Part shown: in pieces, positions 17,809-24,645 of the stretch
Layout of the letters: each line of letters begins with the position of its first letter
Position numbering within the stretch: the stretch's first letter is position 1
DNA from: Paracoccaceae bacterium
GTDB taxonomy: Bacteria; Pseudomonadota; Alphaproteobacteria; Rhodobacterales; Rhodobacteraceae
Assembly: GCA_014872875.1 (NCBI GenBank)
Contig: WKFI01000014.1
Location: 372,001 to 436,000, forward strand
Direction of reading: 5' to 3'
Length of the DNA: 64,000 nt
The notes under the pieces: generated by a model
Database searches by the model: none
Told to the model about the DNA's origin: nothing
Seen by the model: the letters and a program-made list of their open reading frames with translations, nothing else
Made by a program: the position numbers and the translations under genes

Positions 17809-18315
17809 ATGAACTCTCTGCTGAGGTTGATACAGCGTATCAGCGTCGTACCTGTGCTGGTGGCTTCGACTGCGCTGTTTGCGCTGATGGTGATGACCTT
17901 TCTGGACGTGATCCTTCGATCAATGTTCAACAACCCAATCGAAGCCGCGACCGAACTGACCCGGATCCTGATGGCTGTACTGGTCTTTGCCGTCCTGCCG
18001 ATCATTTCAGCTCGCCCCGATCATATCGCCGTGGATCTGACCGACGGGCTCTTTGCCCGCTTCCGCCTGAGCCGCATCCGGGACGGGATCGTCTATACCG
18101 GGTCCGGGATCATGCTGATCTGGCCGGTGAAACGAGTGTGGGTGCTTGCCGAACGGGCGCGTGATTATGGCGATGTCACCGAATACCTGATGATCCCGCA
18201 ATTCTACATCGGCTGGTTCATCACGCTTTTTCTGGCGCTGGCCTCGGCCGCCATGATCGTCACTGGCCTGTTGTATTTCCTGGCCCCCCATCTTCTGAGG
18301 GAGCAGACCTCATGA
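17809..18315 (+). CDS. dctQ: TRAP transporter small membrane subunit (DctQ)
   Basis: A 168-residue inner-membrane protein with four hydrophobic helices and the DctQ-type segment VILRSMFNNPIEAATELTRI. It partners with DctM to form the ion-gradient-driven importer. It begins 85 bp after the binding-protein gene; a weak GC-rich inverted repeat in that gap may lower downstream expression. It overlaps dctM by 4 bp (ATGA). Confidence 0.93.
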   Translation: MNSLLRLIQRISVVPVLVASTALFALMVMTFLDVILRSMFNNPIEAATELTRILMAVLVFAVLPIISARPDHIAVDLTDGLFARFRLSRIRDGIVYTGSGIMLIWPVKRVWVLAERARDYGDVTEYLMIPQFYIGWFITLFLALASAAMIVTGLLYFLAPHLLREQTS

Positions 18316-19664
18316 CTATTGCCTTGATCGGGTTTGCCCTGGTTCTTGCCCTTGTTCTGGTGCGCGTGCCAATCGTCTTTGCGATGGGTCTGGTGGGCAC
18401 GCTTGGTTTTGCCCATGTGCGCGGCGGCTCCATCTTCGATGAGAGAGGATTGAAGGCCGCCCTGTCGATGGTTGGTCGCCAGATCACCGATACTGCGCAG
18501 GATTATGGCCTGTCGGTGGTGCCGCTATTCATCCTGATGGGGCTGTTTGTGAACAAAGGCGGCATGGCGCGCGAGCTGTATGCCGTGTCGAACGCTTTCC
18601 TCGGTCACTTGCGTGGCGGAATCGCCATGGCGACCGTTGCGGCCTGTGGCGGCTTTTCCGCGATCTGCGGGTCGTCACTGGCCACGGCGGCCACCATGTC
18701 CAAAGTTGCCATGCCGCAAATGCGCCGGTTCGGGTACTCGGACGAGCTGTCCACGGCATCAATCGCCGCAGGGGGCACTCTGGGGATTCTGATTCCGCCG
18801 TCGGTGATCCTGGTGATCTACGGGCTGTTGACCGAAACCTCGATCGGCAAACTCTTCATGGCGGGCATTCTGCCGGGACTGATAGGGATCCTGTTCTATC
18901 TCTTCGCCGTGCGTTGGACGGTCTATCGTAACCCTGCTTCGGGCCCCGCAGGCGAACGGTCGAGCTGGGGCGAGCGGCTAACGGCGCTGCGCTCGGTCTG
19001 GGCCGTGTTGCTGCTGTTCTTCCTGGTCATCGGCGGGCTCTACGGGGCACTCGACTTTCATCCGCTGAACCTGACTTTCTCCCCGACCGAGGCGGCAGGC
19101 ATGGGCGCCATGGGCGCGTTCCTGATCGCGCTGTCGCGGGGCGGGCTGACAGTGAAATCGACGCTGGAAGTACTGAGGGAGACCACCTTTACTACGGCTG
19201 CCTTGTTTTCGGTACTGATCGGGGCACAGATCTTTTCGAACTTCATCAACCTTGCAGGACTGCCCGAAGCGCTGATCGCCATGGTCACCGCCTATGAGGT
19301 GCCACCCTTTGCGGTGATCCTGATGATTCTCGGGATCTATGTGATCCTCGGCTGCGTGTTCGAGTCGCTTTCGATGCTGCTGCTGACGGTGCCGATCTTC
19401 TTTCCGTTGGTGACATCACTTGGATATGATCCGATCTGGTTCGGTATCGTGGTCGTCGTAGTGACCGAGATCTCGCTGATCACCCCACCTGTCGGGCTGA
19501 ATGTGTTCATCCTGAAAGGCGTGGTTGGTGACGTCTCCACCGGAACGATCTTTCGGGGCGTCACGCCGTTCTGGATCGCCGACATCTTGCGCCTGGCGCT
19601 GATCGTGCTGATCCCCTGGATCGTGCTGGTCCTGCCCGAGCACTTGGGAAGCATCGGTCACTGA
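18312..19664 (+). CDS. dctM: TRAP transporter large permease (DctM)
   Basis: A 450-residue permease with about a dozen membrane helices. DctM signatures: FSAICGSSLATAATMSKVAMPQM, then GGTLGILIPPSVILVIYGLLTE in the first half and ILGCVFESLSMLLLTVPIFFP with VVVVTEISLITPPVGLNVF in the second half. Translationally coupled to dctQ (ATGA overlap). With the 16707 binding protein it makes a complete TRAP importer, and it may also serve the orphan binding protein at 21809. It converges on marR, whose stop is 20 bp away. Confidence 0.96.
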   Translation: MTIALIGFALVLALVLVRVPIVFAMGLVGTLGFAHVRGGSIFDERGLKAALSMVGRQITDTAQDYGLSVVPLFILMGLFVNKGGMARELYAVSNAFLGHLRGGIAMATVAACGGFSAICGSSLATAATMSKVAMPQMRRFGYSDELSTASIAAGGTLGILIPPSVILVIYGLLTETSIGKLFMAGILPGLIGILFYLFAVRWTVYRNPASGPAGERSSWGERLTALRSVWAVLLLFFLVIGGLYGALDFHPLNLTFSPTEAAGMGAMGAFLIALSRGGLTVKSTLEVLRETTFTTAALFSVLIGAQIFSNFINLAGLPEALIAMVTAYEVPPFAVILMILGIYVILGCVFESLSMLLLTVPIFFPLVTSLGYDPIWFGIVVVVVTEISLITPPVGLNVFILKGVVGDVSTGTIFRGVTPFWIADILRLALIVLIPWIVLVLPEHLGSIGH

Positions 19665-19684
19665 CGCCATCGTCAGTGACCCCT

Positions 19685-20239
19685 TCAGTGGTCAAGATTG
19701 GTCAGCATCCTCCGCATGACGCGCAGAAAGACTTCGAGGTTTTCAGGCGCGATCCCCTCAAGCATGCCCGCCTCACACTCCAGAGCAATGGCAAGAATCT
19801 CGGCATGCAAATCCTGGCCTTGTTCCGTCAGAGACCATTTACGCCGCCTCGGGTCCGACGCCACGGCCTCAAATGCCAGCAACCCGCGTTCGTGCAACAG
19901 CTTCAGCGAACGGCTGACCGCGCCCTTGTCAAGGCGGACGACCTCGCAGATCCGGTTGGCGGTTATGTCAGGTTCGATGTTCAGCATCGCCAGAACCCGC
20001 CACTCGAGAATCCCGAGGTCGAAATCACGCCTGTAAATGGCCGAGGTCTTGCGCTGCCAGGCACTGGCAACGGCATTCATCAGAAACGGCGCATAGTTTT
20101 TAATGTCCAGAACCGTCACCCCATCGCGCAATCGGGTGGGAGGGGAAATACGTTCGTCATCCCTGTCGTTCACTTTTCGGCGGTCTCCAAGCCCTTCCAT
20201 TCGGGTGCTTGTGATACGCTGTCCGGCCAGTCCTGTCAC
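19685..20239 (-). CDS. MarR-family transcriptional regulator
   Basis: A 184-residue winged-helix regulator if the GTG at 20239 is used; ATG at 20200 is an alternative, as no start has an ideal ribosome site. DNA-binding region: ILEWRVLAMLNIEPDITANR, then LDKGAVSRSLKLLHERGLL (recognition helix) and the wing ASDPRRRKWSLTEQG. It lies 7 bp after the P450-2 stop on the same strand, so it is co-transcribed with and probably autoregulated from the P450-2 promoter. MarR proteins bind short inverted repeats and release them on binding aromatic ligands, making it the natural candidate for the five GTTG-N6-CAAC sites of this cluster (inference). Confidence 0.92.
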   Translation of the reverse strand: MTGLAGQRITSTRMEGLGDRRKVNDRDDERISPPTRLRDGVTVLDIKNYAPFLMNAVASAWQRKTSAIYRRDFDLGILEWRVLAMLNIEPDITANRICEVVRLDKGAVSRSLKLLHERGLLAFEAVASDPRRRKWSLTEQGQDLHAEILAIALECEAGMLEGIAPENLEVFLRVMRRMLTNLDH

Positions 20240-20246
20240 CCTTGGT

Positions 20247-21470
20247 TCATTGCGGGGTCAACCGGATCGGCAGCTTGTCCAAGGCCCGGATCGCATTGTT
20301 GGGGCGCCAGACCGGCTCTCCGATGGCTTCGATCCTGTCCACTTTTCGGACCATCGCTGACAGTACCGCCTGCAACTCCGCGCGCGCAATGTTCTGCCCG
20401 ACGCATCCATGGATGCCGACCCCAAACGCGACATGTCCCACAGGCCGTCGGTCGACGCGGAAGTTCTCCGGATCACCCCATTTGTCAGGGTCGTGATTGG
20501 CCGCGCCCAGCACGCAGACCACCTTGGTGCCCTCCTCCACCGGAACGCCCGAAATTTGGGTCGGACGCCCGGCCGTACGACAGAAGGTATGCACCGGTGA
20601 GGTAAAGCGCAGCACCTCCTCGAACGCCGGACGAATGAGCGACGGATCAGACTTGAGCAGCTCCCATTGTTCAGGGTTTTGCGACAAGCACCACAAGGCG
20701 TTGCCGATGCCGGTCACAGTCGTGTCCACACCGGCAGACAGGAAAGACCGGACCAGCATTCCGGCTTCGTCCAAAGTGATTTCACCCGTGTCCGCCGTGT
20801 CATAAATCATGGCGCCCAAACCGTCTTTGGTCAGACGGTCCCGTGCGCAGGACGCCATGATCCAGGGCACGATTTCCGGAGCGTGTGCCATGGCCGCCCG
20901 CCGCAACGCGTTGTCGGGGCCGATCGCGTTGAAGACCATTGCCCCGTAATCGACGAGGTATCGCTGATGGACCTCAGTCATGCCGACGGCCTTAGGGAAC
21001 ACCGTGGTGGGATAGATTTCAGCAAACTCTGTCACCGCCTCAAACGTCCCTTTTTCAAGCAGCGCATCAACAAGGGCGTCGGCTTCTTCTTCAAACAGCC
21101 GTGCACACTCCTTGGCGACTTTTGGAGAAAGTGCCCGCGCCATCACCCGTCTGGCCTTGGTGTGATCGGGCGGATCGGTCTCAAGAATGATCGAAGGCGG
21201 ACGCCAGGGTTCAGTGACGGCAAAATCCTCCAGACCGACACCCCTGGACGACACGAAGTTCTCGTAATCCGTGAAAACCGCCTTGGTTGTGTCATAACGC
21301 CCAACGGCAAGGACGCCATAGCGGCGCAGGAACACGACCTCACCTCTTTCGCGCAACTGGCGGTAATAGGGCATCGGGTCAACCAGCACGTCTGGGTCAT
21401 AAGGATCAATGTCCCAAACAGGGACACCCACAGGGGCTTCAAGTGCCCGATGCCCGGCGATCAAGTTCAT
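20247..21470 (-). CDS. Cytochrome P450, CYP199A-like (P450-2)
   Basis: A 407-residue soluble P450 with all canonical motifs: I-helix AGVDTT at 246-251, ExxR at E285-R288, and heme loop FGVGIHGCVG with Cys 356. The segment SSRGVGLEDF followed by PWRPPSIILETDPPDHT is very close to CYP199A2/A4 of Rhodopseudomonas palustris, which oxidise para-substituted benzoates (for example O-demethylation of 4-methoxybenzoate). The same activity class is likely but not shown here. GGAGGATGA gives a strong ribosome site. It is the first gene of a P450-marR unit whose promoter contains two GTTG/CAAC inverted repeats. Electron partner: probably the ferredoxin at 16339. Confidence 0.95.
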   Translation of the reverse strand: MNLIAGHRALEAPVGVPVWDIDPYDPDVLVDPMPYYRQLRERGEVVFLRRYGVLAVGRYDTTKAVFTDYENFVSSRGVGLEDFAVTEPWRPPSIILETDPPDHTKARRVMARALSPKVAKECARLFEEEADALVDALLEKGTFEAVTEFAEIYPTTVFPKAVGMTEVHQRYLVDYGAMVFNAIGPDNALRRAAMAHAPEIVPWIMASCARDRLTKDGLGAMIYDTADTGEITLDEAGMLVRSFLSAGVDTTVTGIGNALWCLSQNPEQWELLKSDPSLIRPAFEEVLRFTSPVHTFCRTAGRPTQISGVPVEEGTKVVCVLGAANHDPDKWGDPENFRVDRRPVGHVAFGVGIHGCVGQNIARAELQAVLSAMVRKVDRIEAIGEPVWRPNNAIRALDKLPIRLTPQ

Positions 21471-21493
21471 AATTCATCCTCCACGGAAAATGA

Positions 21494-21520
21494 ATCAACA
21501 CATTTTGTTGATTTTTCAAC
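21494..21520. promoter_or_regulatory. Putative MarR operator 3, double site (P450-2/marR)
   Basis: Two overlapping inverted repeats 24-50 bp before the P450-2 ATG: ATCAACA-N5-TGTTGAT (21494-21512, perfect 7-bp arms) and GTTG-ATTTTT-CAAC (21507-21520). The second has the same form as the other sites in the cluster. Confidence 0.6.
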
Positions 21521-21726
21521 TTATAGCTCTGCGCAATTCGGGAACAAATGTCAACTCATCTGGAGAAGCGGAGGCCCAGCTTGCCCACCCGAGAGTCAGG
21601 ACATCAACAAATAAATTAGCGTATTTTCAATCCAGAAGACGCCATCCCCACCCAAACTTTCATTCAATGCCAGACCCCAACTCGCCACCCCAACCGAACC
21701 AATAACAGCCGAAACTCAATTTCTTC

Positions 21727-21740
21727 GTTGACTCCTCAAC
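21727..21740. promoter_or_regulatory. Putative MarR operator 4
   Basis: GTTGACTCCTCAAC, 68 bp before the ATG at 21809, fitting GTTG-N6-CAAC. Confidence 0.5.
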
Positions 21741-21763
21741 CCGATTTCAGCAACGATCCTGAT

Positions 21764-21777
21764 GTTGATTCCACAAC
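21764..21777. promoter_or_regulatory. Putative MarR operator 5
   Basis: GTTGATTCCACAAC, 31 bp before the ATG at 21809, fitting GTTG-N6-CAAC. Confidence 0.5.
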
Positions 21778-21808
21778 TCATCATGTGGACGCGATCACGG
21801 AGGACACA

Positions 21809-22861
21809 ATGATCACACCGCGCAGAACTCTTCTCAAACTCCTGGGGGCAGCCACGCTTTCGGCCGCAGCTGTGACCTTCAGCGCGACCGCGTCCCAGGC
21901 CACCGACGTCACACTCAGGCTACATCAGCTCCTCCCGGCGCAGGCCAGTGTACCGAAGAACGTCCTACAACCATGGATGGAGCGGATCGAGGCCGCATCA
22001 GAGGGACGGATCAAGTTCCAGCACTTCCCGTCTATGCAGCTGGGCGGCAAACCGCCCGAACTTTATGATCAGGCCATTGACGGCGTTGCCGACATCATCT
22101 GGACAATCCCGGGCTATACGCCGGGCCGCTTCCCGCGCACCGAAGTGTTCGAGCTTCCCTTTACCATCACCGACGCGGAATCCGCCTCGCGCGCCTATTG
22201 GCTGCTGGGCGAGGAAACCATGATGGATGCAGACTTCAAGGATGTGAAGGTTCTGGCCCTTTGGGTCCATGCCCCGGGCGTCATACATTCCAAAGAGCCC
22301 ATTGAAAGCATTGATGATCTTGAAGGCGTAAAGCTGCGCGCGCCAACCCGTGTGACCAACCAGATGTTCAATGCCCTTGGCGCGACGCCGGTCGGTATGC
22401 CGGTCCCCGCCGTACCCGAAGCGCTGTCCAAAGGCGTGATTGACGCAACCGTCATTCCCTGGGAAATCACCACCGCCCTGAAAACCAGCGAATTGGTCGG
22501 CAACCACACCGAATTCGGCGGTGAGGCACTTTATACCACCACTTTCGTACTCGCGATGAACAAAGAACGATTCAACGCTTTGCCCGACGACCTGAAAGCG
22601 GTGATCGACGAACATTCAGGGCTGGAATTTTCGGCCATGGCGGGCAAGCAATCGGCCATCGACGGCGAAGGCCCCAAGGAACTGACCTATGATCTGGGCA
22701 ACAACATCATCGAACTGACGCCAGATCAGGTTGCGGAATGGAAAGCCGCAGCACAGCCCACCATCGACGCCTGGATCGCGGAAATGGAGGCGCAGGGTAT
22801 TGACGGTGCGGCGTTGCGCAACCGCGCTCTGGAGCTGATCAAGCAGCACTCCTCCATGTGA
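21809..22861 (+). CDS. TRAP transporter substrate-binding protein 2 (DctP family), orphan
   Basis: A 350-residue periplasmic binding protein. The N-terminus (TPRRTLLKLLGAATLSAAAV, cleaved near SQA-TDV) resembles a Tat-compatible signal with twin Arg. The mature part shows the DctP pattern: LRLHQLLPAQASVPKNVLQP, then PPELYDQAIDGVADIIWTIP, DLEGVKLRAPTRV and ALSKGVIDATVIPWE. CGGAGGA precedes the ATG. No DctQM genes follow; a strong terminator does. It may use the DctQM pair at 17809-19664 or deliver ligand to an importer elsewhere. Its control region holds two of the cluster's operators, tying it to the same regulon. Confidence 0.94.
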   Translation: MITPRRTLLKLLGAATLSAAAVTFSATASQATDVTLRLHQLLPAQASVPKNVLQPWMERIEAASEGRIKFQHFPSMQLGGKPPELYDQAIDGVADIIWTIPGYTPGRFPRTEVFELPFTITDAESASRAYWLLGEETMMDADFKDVKVLALWVHAPGVIHSKEPIESIDDLEGVKLRAPTRVTNQMFNALGATPVGMPVPAVPEALSKGVIDATVIPWEITTALKTSELVGNHTEFGGEALYTTTFVLAMNKERFNALPDDLKAVIDEHSGLEFSAMAGKQSAIDGEGPKELTYDLGNNIIELTPDQVAEWKAAAQPTIDAWIAEMEAQGIDGAALRNRALELIKQHSSM

Positions 22862-22887
22862 CCCAATCGATGGGCCAACTTGAGAAC

Positions 22888-22918
22888 GCGCCGGGCTTGC
22901 AAAGTCCGGCGCATTTTT
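22888..22918 (+). terminator. Rho-independent terminator after the second TRAP binding protein
   Basis: GCGCCGG and CCGGCGC arms around an 11-nt loop, followed by ATTTTT. It closes the catabolic cluster on the right. Confidence 0.85.
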
Positions 22919-23058
22919 CCGTTCAAACGTGGGGGGCGTTTTATTTGGCTGTCCGGAGTCCTTGATGCCCTCGATGACCCGCCCCTTGATTGGAAGCGAG
23001 GCCTTGACCGAAAGCCGGGATGGACGGTCCGTCGCTCCTCACTTGGTCGCGCAGGCAA

Positions 23059-23354
23059 TGGTGCGGGCGGTGGGACTTGAACCCACACGGGCTTGCGCCC
23101 CACGGATTTTCATACCCACTACGGTTTTCACCGCCACCCTTCCAGGTGTTTGGGGTCTGGACTATCCCTTCACCCTGACCGCCTGCGCGGCTTTAGGTGC
23201 TGCCCGTCTAGTCTCTACACCTTCCCCTTCCGGGGCTTGGCTCGGGATTGCCATTCAACAGGTTTCCCCGAATTTGAGCAGTTCTACGTCCGGAGTTTCC
23301 TCCGGCGCACTCAAGCGTTTAAGTCCGATGCGTCTACCATTCCGCCACGCCCGC
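23059..23354 (-). tRNA. tRNA-Leu (anticodon TAA) split by a group I intron
   Basis: The 5' exon (23321-23354, 34 nt) starts GCGGGCGTGGCGG and ends GGACTT. The 3' exon (23059-23110, 52 nt with CCA) starts AAAATCCGTG and ends CGCCCGCACCA. Joined, they give an 86-nt leucine tRNA: a perfect 7-bp acceptor stem, D-arm TGGTAGACGCA, anticodon loop CTTAAAA with TAA, a long variable arm (GGGC-GCAA-GCCC) and T-arm GTGGG-TTCAAGT-CCCAC. The 210-nt interruption sits after the first anticodon base, the classic tRNA-Leu(UAA) group I intron position. One U-U pair closes the top of the anticodon stem. Standard tRNA scans may miss the gene. Confidence 0.93.
23111..23320 (-). ncRNA. Group I self-splicing intron (IC3-like) in tRNA-Leu
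   Basis: 210 nt from AAACGC to GGTATG, with the last base G as required. P1: exon ACTT pairs with GAGT in the intron, giving the conserved U-G wobble at the 5' splice site. P2 is CCGGAG-GAAA-CTCCGG. The core contains GGCAATCCCGAGCCAAGC (P4-P5 region), then AGAGACTAGACGG, whose GACTA pairs with TAGTC in GGGATAGTCC to form P7. CGGT-GAAA-ACCG forms a peripheral hairpin. These are the hallmarks of the small introns in cyanobacterial and plastid tRNA-Leu(UAA). No homing endonuclease is encoded. Confidence 0.92.
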
Positions 23355-23439
23355 ACACGGCTTCACGTATACCGGCTCCAATTGTCACCGCAAGCGGATT
23401 CAGGCTGCGATTTCATCGCTCTTGCGAAATGCTTCTGGT

Positions 23440-24012
23440 TCAGAGATCCGTGCCTTCAGGTTCCAACGGACCACCCGGCGCCGCCAATCCGCGCTCGGGC
23501 AACCAAGGGTTCAACTTCAACGCGTCCCCCAGAACCACACGGGCCTCTTCCAAGCGGCCCAGTGCAAACAGCGACAACGCCTTGCCGCTGAGCGCCGCGA
23601 CGTGATCAGGCGACAGTTTCAGCGCCCGGTCCAGGTCCGTTATGGCTGCGTCGAAATCATGGCGCAGGAATTTCACGAAAGCGCGCTGATTGTATCCTTC
23701 GGCATAGTTCGGGCAGTATTCGACCAGTTTGTCGAAATCTTCCAAGGCACCCAGAAAATCATGTGAAGCCCGCCGGGACATGCCCCGATCCAGGATCGAC
23801 TGCGCCTGCTCATTAGGGGCATCGGCCCAGTATTCCCACATGCGGTTCGATATCAACCGCGCGGATGTTTCATCCGGAGCCCGCTGGATCTGCGAAATCA
23901 ACCCCTGCAACTCCGCCCGGTGATCCGGTGCAGCCGGGCAGCCATCCGCAAGAACCGGCGCGGCAACCAGAACGAGGGCAAGCGGGGCCATCAGGCGGGA
24001 AAATCGTCTCAT
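23440..24012 (-). CDS. Exported tetratricopeptide-repeat protein
   Basis: A 190-residue protein with a Sec signal peptide (MRRFSRLMAPLALVLVAAPV, cleaved near LADG). At about residues 75-165 it has two to three TPR units (GMSRRASHDFLGALEDFDKL, then AEGYNQRAFVKFLRHDFDAA and HVAALSGKALSLFALGRLEE). The expected location is the periplasm, with a scaffolding role. It lies upstream of tRNA-Leu on the same strand. Specific function unknown. Confidence 0.85.
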   Translation of the reverse strand: MRRFSRLMAPLALVLVAAPVLADGCPAAPDHRAELQGLISQIQRAPDETSARLISNRMWEYWADAPNEQAQSILDRGMSRRASHDFLGALEDFDKLVEYCPNYAEGYNQRAFVKFLRHDFDAAITDLDRALKLSPDHVAALSGKALSLFALGRLEEARVVLGDALKLNPWLPERGLAAPGGPLEPEGTDL

Positions 24013-24042
24013 GAGTCAATGCTGACGCAAATCGCGTTCCGA

Positions 24043-24525
24043 TCAAGTCACGTTTTCGAGCGTCCCCAACGCCCCGCCCTCCTTCACCGCCTGCATCGCG
24101 ACATAGGTCGAGGTGGACGCCACATGTGGCAGGGAGGAGATTTTCTCTGCCAGTACAGATCGGTACGCTGACATTGAGCGGGTGCGCACCTTGAGCAGGT
24201 AATCGAAACTCGAGGCGATCATGTGTACCTGTTCGATCTCTGGAATTTTTGTAACCGCACCGTTGAACGCAGACAAGGCCGCCTCGCGTGTGTTGTCCAG
24301 CTTCACCTCGACAAAGCAGACATGATCCAGCCCCATCCGGATCGGATCGACCAGTGCCCGATATCCGGTGATAAAGCCATCCGTCTCCAGCCGCTTCAAT
24401 CGCGTCTGTGTAGGGGATTTCGACAAGCCGATGCGCCGCGCCAGATCCGCAACCGAAATGCGACCGTCCTCAGCCATAACCTCCAGAATCGCCAGATCGA
24501 ACCGGTCGAGATCAGTGAAACCCAT
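24043..24525 (-). CDS. putR: Lrp/AsnC-family regulator, probable proline-catabolism activator
   Basis: A 160-residue Lrp-type protein: N-terminal HTH (DRFDLAILEVMAEDGRISVA then GLSKSPTQTRLKRLETDGFI) and a C-terminal RAM ligand-binding domain (VCFVEVKLDNTREAALSAFN). It is divergent from putA, the arrangement of PutR in Agrobacterium and other alphaproteobacteria, where it activates putA with proline. The ATG at 24525 is preferred over an upstream in-frame start because the HTH begins near it. Two direct repeats in the shared 120-bp promoter are probable binding sites. Confidence 0.88.
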   Translation of the reverse strand: MGFTDLDRFDLAILEVMAEDGRISVADLARRIGLSKSPTQTRLKRLETDGFITGYRALVDPIRMGLDHVCFVEVKLDNTREAALSAFNGAVTKIPEIEQVHMIASSFDYLLKVRTRSMSAYRSVLAEKISSLPHVASTSTYVAMQAVKEGGALGTLENVT

Positions 24526-24546
24526 TTGAACCGCACCTTTTGATTT

Positions 24547-24588
24547 TTTCAGGCCAATCACCCTCAATTGGCACAATTTCAGGCCAAT
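24547..24588. promoter_or_regulatory. Direct repeats in the putR-putA promoter, probable PutR sites
   Basis: TTTCAGGCCAAT occurs at 24547-24558 and 24577-24588, exactly 30 bp apart (about three helical turns). Between them CCAAT-N8-ATTGG (24554-24571) adds an inverted element. Spaced same-face sites suit an Lrp-type octamer. Confidence 0.5.
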
Positions 24589-24645
24589 GTCCCGAAAAAC
24601 TCCGGCTATTCTATTAAAAACGCCCTTCTCACTGAGGTTTCAACA

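Larger units (their letters stand above)
21521..21808. promoter_or_regulatory. Control region of the second TRAP binding protein
   Basis: AT-rich intergenic DNA with no gene. It contains operator 4 (GTTG-ACTCCT-CAAC, 21727-21740, overlapping TTGACT) and operator 5 (GTTG-ATTCCA-CAAC, 21764-21777), 37 bp apart start to start, then CGGAGGA as the ribosome site of the gene at 21809. Confidence 0.55.
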
